Assembly: GCA_020633205.1 (NCBI GenBank)
Contig: JACKEB010000011.1
Span: 744,001 to 808,000, forward strand
Source: Polyangiaceae bacterium
GTDB lineage: Bacteria; Myxococcota_A; Polyangia; Polyangiales; Polyangiaceae
Length of the DNA: 64,000 bases
Direction of reading: 5' to 3'
Positions 61,741 through 64,000 of this stretch are shown one piece after another. Numbering within the stretch: the stretch's first letter is position 1; each line of letters begins with the position of its first letter. Position numbers and translations under genes: made by a program. The notes below the pieces were generated by a model. The model did no database searches. It saw only the letters and a program-made list of their open reading frames with translations, and was not told the origin of the DNA.

Positions 61741-63050
61741 CGGTGTAGCGTAGCACGAGTGCAGCCGCGGCTTCGGCGGCGACGCAGCAGCGCTAGGCCC
61801 AGCATACCGAATAGCGCCGCTGCTAGCGGACTGGTGCTTCCAGCCCCGCTCGCTCGGCAGCTGCAGCCGGAGTCATCACCACCAGCCGCGCCGCCGGCGC
61901 CGCTCGAGCCTGCTTGCGAGCCGCCTTGACCCGAGCCGCTCGAGCCCGCTTGGCTAGAGCCGGCGGTACCGCCGTCCGCTCCCGCCCCGCCAACTCCAGA
62001 GCCTCCTGGACCACCGCTGTTCCCTGCGGATCCACCTTGCGCCCCGCCGCCCGAGGCAGCGCCGCCAGCGTCGGTGCCGCCTTGCGCGCCGCCAGCTCCG
62101 CCACTCGCGGCGCCTCCGCTGCCCCCGTTCCCTGTGTTACCGTCGCAGTCGGGACCATCCGCGGTTCCGGTGTTCTTGATCGCGGAGTCTGCCCCGAGCG
62201 CGCTGTCGGTCACCTCTGCCAGGGCTTCAGCGTTGCCCTTCAGGTAGGCGAGGAACCAGGCTGTTCCATAGTGGGCGAAGCGACTCTGCTTTGCGGGCGT
62301 CGCTGCGCCGCCGCAGAAGCCTCCACACAGTCCCCCGCGATCCGCGTTCTCTCCGTCGCAGTGCGTCGCTCCGGTGATCCTGAGCGTGGCGCGCGGACCA
62401 CTGCTGGACAGGGCGAATGGTGACCAGTTGCTGTTGCTGTTGCAGGTGCTTGGTTCGGTGAAGATGGTGATGGTCGGGCTGCAGATGTTGGGCACCGCGC
62501 TGCCGCCCGGGTCTGTTCCACCGCCCATGCCGCTGCCGCCAACCGGGTCGAAGAGCACGAGCGCGCCGGGCTTCAGACCCACCGCCGCTACGGCGAAAGA
62601 CTGTCCGCCAGCGCTGAAACCTTCGAGGCCGAAGTTTGCGGTGTCCGCCAAGCCCGCGAGTGGCGCGGGCGCGCTGTCCAGGTAATTCAACGCGGCCTGG
62701 ATGATCGGCGTTCCCCCATTGCCGTCGGGAAAAGAGCCTAGGTTAACGGCGACCGCCACGAAGCCGTACGACGCGAAGTGCTCACCCCAGCCGATCTGCT
62801 GATCTGCATTGGCGAACAGTGCTCCGTGGCCAAGCACCAGCGTGGGAAACGGGCCACTCCCATTGGTCGGGTACGCGACTTTGCCGTTCGCGCCGCTGGT
62901 GTTGAAGCTCTGTACCGTCGTGGTGAGGGGGCCTGGTTGGCTGTAGTCCGCTGCGCGAACAGGGCTCGCAAAGGTCGCGACGCTCGCGGCTAGAGCAAGA
63001 CCGCCAATCCGGAAAACAGCCAAACCGAGCTTGAAACTTCGCAGCGCCAC
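61737..63050 (-). CDS. Secreted alpha/beta hydrolase with MYXO-CTERM-like tail
   Basis: A 437-residue exported hydrolase of the chlorophyllase/PET-hydrolase-like branch. Signal peptide up to about residue 33. The fold shows LVLGHG (oxyanion region, about 71-76), nucleophile in GFSAGG (Ser146), LFDPVGG (Asp168) and a His in TGATHCDGEN. The domain is followed by a Gly/Ala/Ser-rich linker of about 110 residues and then DSGCSC, a hydrophobic helix (AAALFGMLGLALL) and an Arg cluster, the layout of a MYXO-CTERM sorting signal. This predicts cell-surface anchoring after processing. Substrate (polyester or lipid ester) is inferred from the fold. An inverted repeat lies in its promoter region. Confidence 0.85.
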   Translation of the reverse strand: MALRSFKLGLAVFRIGGLALAASVATFASPVRAADYSQPGPLTTTVQSFNTSGANGKVAYPTNGSGPFPTLVLGHGALFANADQQIGWGEHFASYGFVAVAVNLGSFPDGNGGTPIIQAALNYLDSAPAPLAGLADTANFGLEGFSAGGQSFAVAAVGLKPGALVLFDPVGGSGMGGGTDPGGSAVPNICSPTITIFTEPSTCNSNSNWSPFALSSSGPRATLRITGATHCDGENADRGGLCGGFCGGAATPAKQSRFAHYGTAWFLAYLKGNAEALAEVTDSALGADSAIKNTGTADGPDCDGNTGNGGSGGAASGGAGGAQGGTDAGGAASGGGAQGGSAGNSGGPGGSGVGGAGADGGTAGSSQAGSSGSGQGGSQAGSSGAGGAAGGDDSGCSCRASGAGSTSPLAAALFGMLGLALLRRRRSRGCTRATLHR

Positions 63051-63070
63051 AGCGGACCTCCTTAAAAGTG

Positions 63071-63085
63071 AGAAGTTCTACTTCT
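63071..63085. promoter_or_regulatory. Inverted repeat upstream of the hydrolase gene
   Basis: AGAAGT-TCT-ACTTCT is a perfect 6-bp dyad 20 bp upstream of the hydrolase start (63050), in an AT-rich patch. The size and position suggest an operator for an unlinked regulator; no regulator gene is adjacent. Confidence 0.4.
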
Positions 63086-63177
63086 AACAGGCGTTTACCT
63101 CGAATTCGGGCGCGTGGCCACATCCGAAGCGTGAGGCTGTCCCTCTCCCCCACCAAGTACGGAATTTTACACCTAAA

Positions 63178-64000
63178 CTAATTCGCGCTCTGCAGGTTCC
63201 CGCGCACCAGATCGATCCAGTCGCTCTCCTCGTCCACATCCGCGAAGGCGCGTCTGGGTACCGGGAGCACCACTGAATCCGTGCGTACCAGCCACAGCGT
63301 CTGCGTCTGTTCCACTCCGCGCAGCGTGGACCATGCGTAGAGCGTCTCTCCCTGGCTGTGCCGGTGGAGGAATCCTTCCGGGAGGATCCGATAGGAGACG
63401 GGCTTGAAAGCCTCCGCTCTGAGCAGCCTGGCTTGGACCCACGGCGTCATCAGGGCGATTGCGACGGCAAACAACAGCGTGAAGGGCAAGCTAATCATCC
63501 AGGCGATGTCGTGCCCCAGCTGGATGAAGCGCGCGTTCGCGATCACTCCGATCACAATCGGTACCGTGAGGAACCAACGCATGAACTTGAGCTGCGTCGG
63601 CTGCGCAGCGCTGTAGATTTCGGTGTAGTCCCGACGCGTCAGCGAGAACGTCAAGTCAGCGGCCTCTGGGGCTGCGTCAGGCGGGGCCTTCATGTAGTCG
63701 CGCACGGCGCTGACCCAACCACGCTCGGCATCCCTCGAAGCGAACGCCCGCTTCGGTACCACGAAGACTTCGCTCTCACGGAAGAGCAGCCAGAGGTGAC
63801 TGGTGCTCCTCAGCTCGCGAAACGCTGCCCAGTGCAAGCTGACATCGTAGCCTGGGCTGTGCAGCTCGTAGCCTCGCGAATCCGTGCGGATGCGATGGGG
63901 CTGAACGAGGTGCGGGCTCCGACGCACGAGCTGGTTCGCCAAGCGATGCGGCATCGTCGCGAGCATGAAGAAGACGAACACCGCCCAGACTGCTCCGACG
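63178..64000 (-). CDS. YcxB-like protein with duplicated modules (5' end beyond the window)
   Basis: The frame from the right edge (64000) runs to a stop at 63178. A GTG at 63981 could start it, but codons before it read VGAVWAV and continue the same membrane helix, so the real start is probably outside the window. The visible part has the last part of one YcxB-like module (strand pairs with LWLLFRESEVFVVPKRAFAS) and then a second complete one: helices KFMRWFLTVPIVIGVIAN and DIAWMISLPFTLLFAVAIAL, then strand region YRILPEGFLHRHSQGETLYAWS and LWLVRTDSVVLPVPRRAFAD. Function of the family is unknown; it is an inner-membrane protein. Confidence 0.65.
   Translation of the reverse strand, partial: VGAVWAVFVFFMLATMPHRLANQLVRRSPHLVQPHRIRTDSRGYELHSPGYDVSLHWAAFRELRSTSHLWLLFRESEVFVVPKRAFASRDAERGWVSAVRDYMKAPPDAAPEAADLTFSLTRRDYTEIYSAAQPTQLKFMRWFLTVPIVIGVIANARFIQLGHDIAWMISLPFTLLFAVAIALMTPWVQARLLRAEAFKPVSYRILPEGFLHRHSQGETLYAWSTLRGVEQTQTLWLVRTDSVVLPVPRRAFADVDEESDWIDLVRGNLQSAN

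Overview
The window is high-GC DNA from a bacterium that looks like a myxobacterium (Myxococcota, probably class Polyangia). The evidence is the many lipoproteins with Gly/Ala/Ser-rich linkers, a MYXO-CTERM-like C-terminal sorting signal, two large Ser/Thr kinases (one fused to AAA-ATPase and TPR, one to a sulfatase-modifying-factor domain), a candidate DUF2378-family protein, and an NtrC-type two-component system. This assignment is inference from gene content. No rRNA, tRNA or CRISPR array was seen.

Layout. 1-9.8 kb: envelope and accessory genes (truncated lipoprotein-like gene, PAP2 phosphatase, DUF1266 protein, SUMF1-domain protein, F420/flavin-type reductase, orphan HipA-like kinase, CARDB lipoprotein). 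9.8-20.3 kb: CocE-type hydrolase, a HEWGT lipoprotein divergent from a LysR regulator, zinc-ribbon protein, membrane TPR-like protein, Gly-rich lipoprotein and transglutaminase-like protein. 20.3-30.1 kb: giant kinase-ATPase-TPR sensor, MazG-like and SelW-like coupled pair, ABC-F protein and MenB (menaquinone synthesis). 30.1-42.4 kb: transmembrane kinase-SUMF1 fusion, then a seven-gene leftward set read as membrane fusion protein, ABC ATPase, duplicated permease, NtrC-type regulator, histidine kinase and two paralogous Cys-rich lipoproteins. 42.4-57.8 kb: outer-membrane and small secreted proteins, an APC permease with universal-stress tail, a DCGGID-repeat protein overlapping a membrane protein, a PHM-like copper monooxygenase lipoprotein, a saccharopine-dehydrogenase-like enzyme, a Sel1 lipoprotein and an enoyl-CoA hydratase/isomerase. 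57.8-64 kb: a MITE-like element, a metallophosphoesterase divergent from a tetraether-synthase-like radical SAM protein, a decayed nucleotidyltransferase module, a secreted alpha/beta hydrolase and a truncated YcxB-like protein.

How genes work together. The clearest unit is the leftward operon from 41.2 to 32.9 kb: a tripartite efflux/export ABC pump encoded with its own sensor and sigma-54-type activator, with a possible -24/-12 promoter and an upstream dyad before the first gene, suggesting self-regulated export or envelope-stress control. The most novel enzyme candidate is the radical SAM protein at 59.3-61.3 kb, which has the cysteine layout of archaeal tetraether lipid synthase and may couple or modify membrane lipid chains. 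The PHM-like lipoprotein keeps all six copper ligands. Many start codons are GTG or TTG; where a Shine-Dalgarno or signal peptide decided the start, this is stated.
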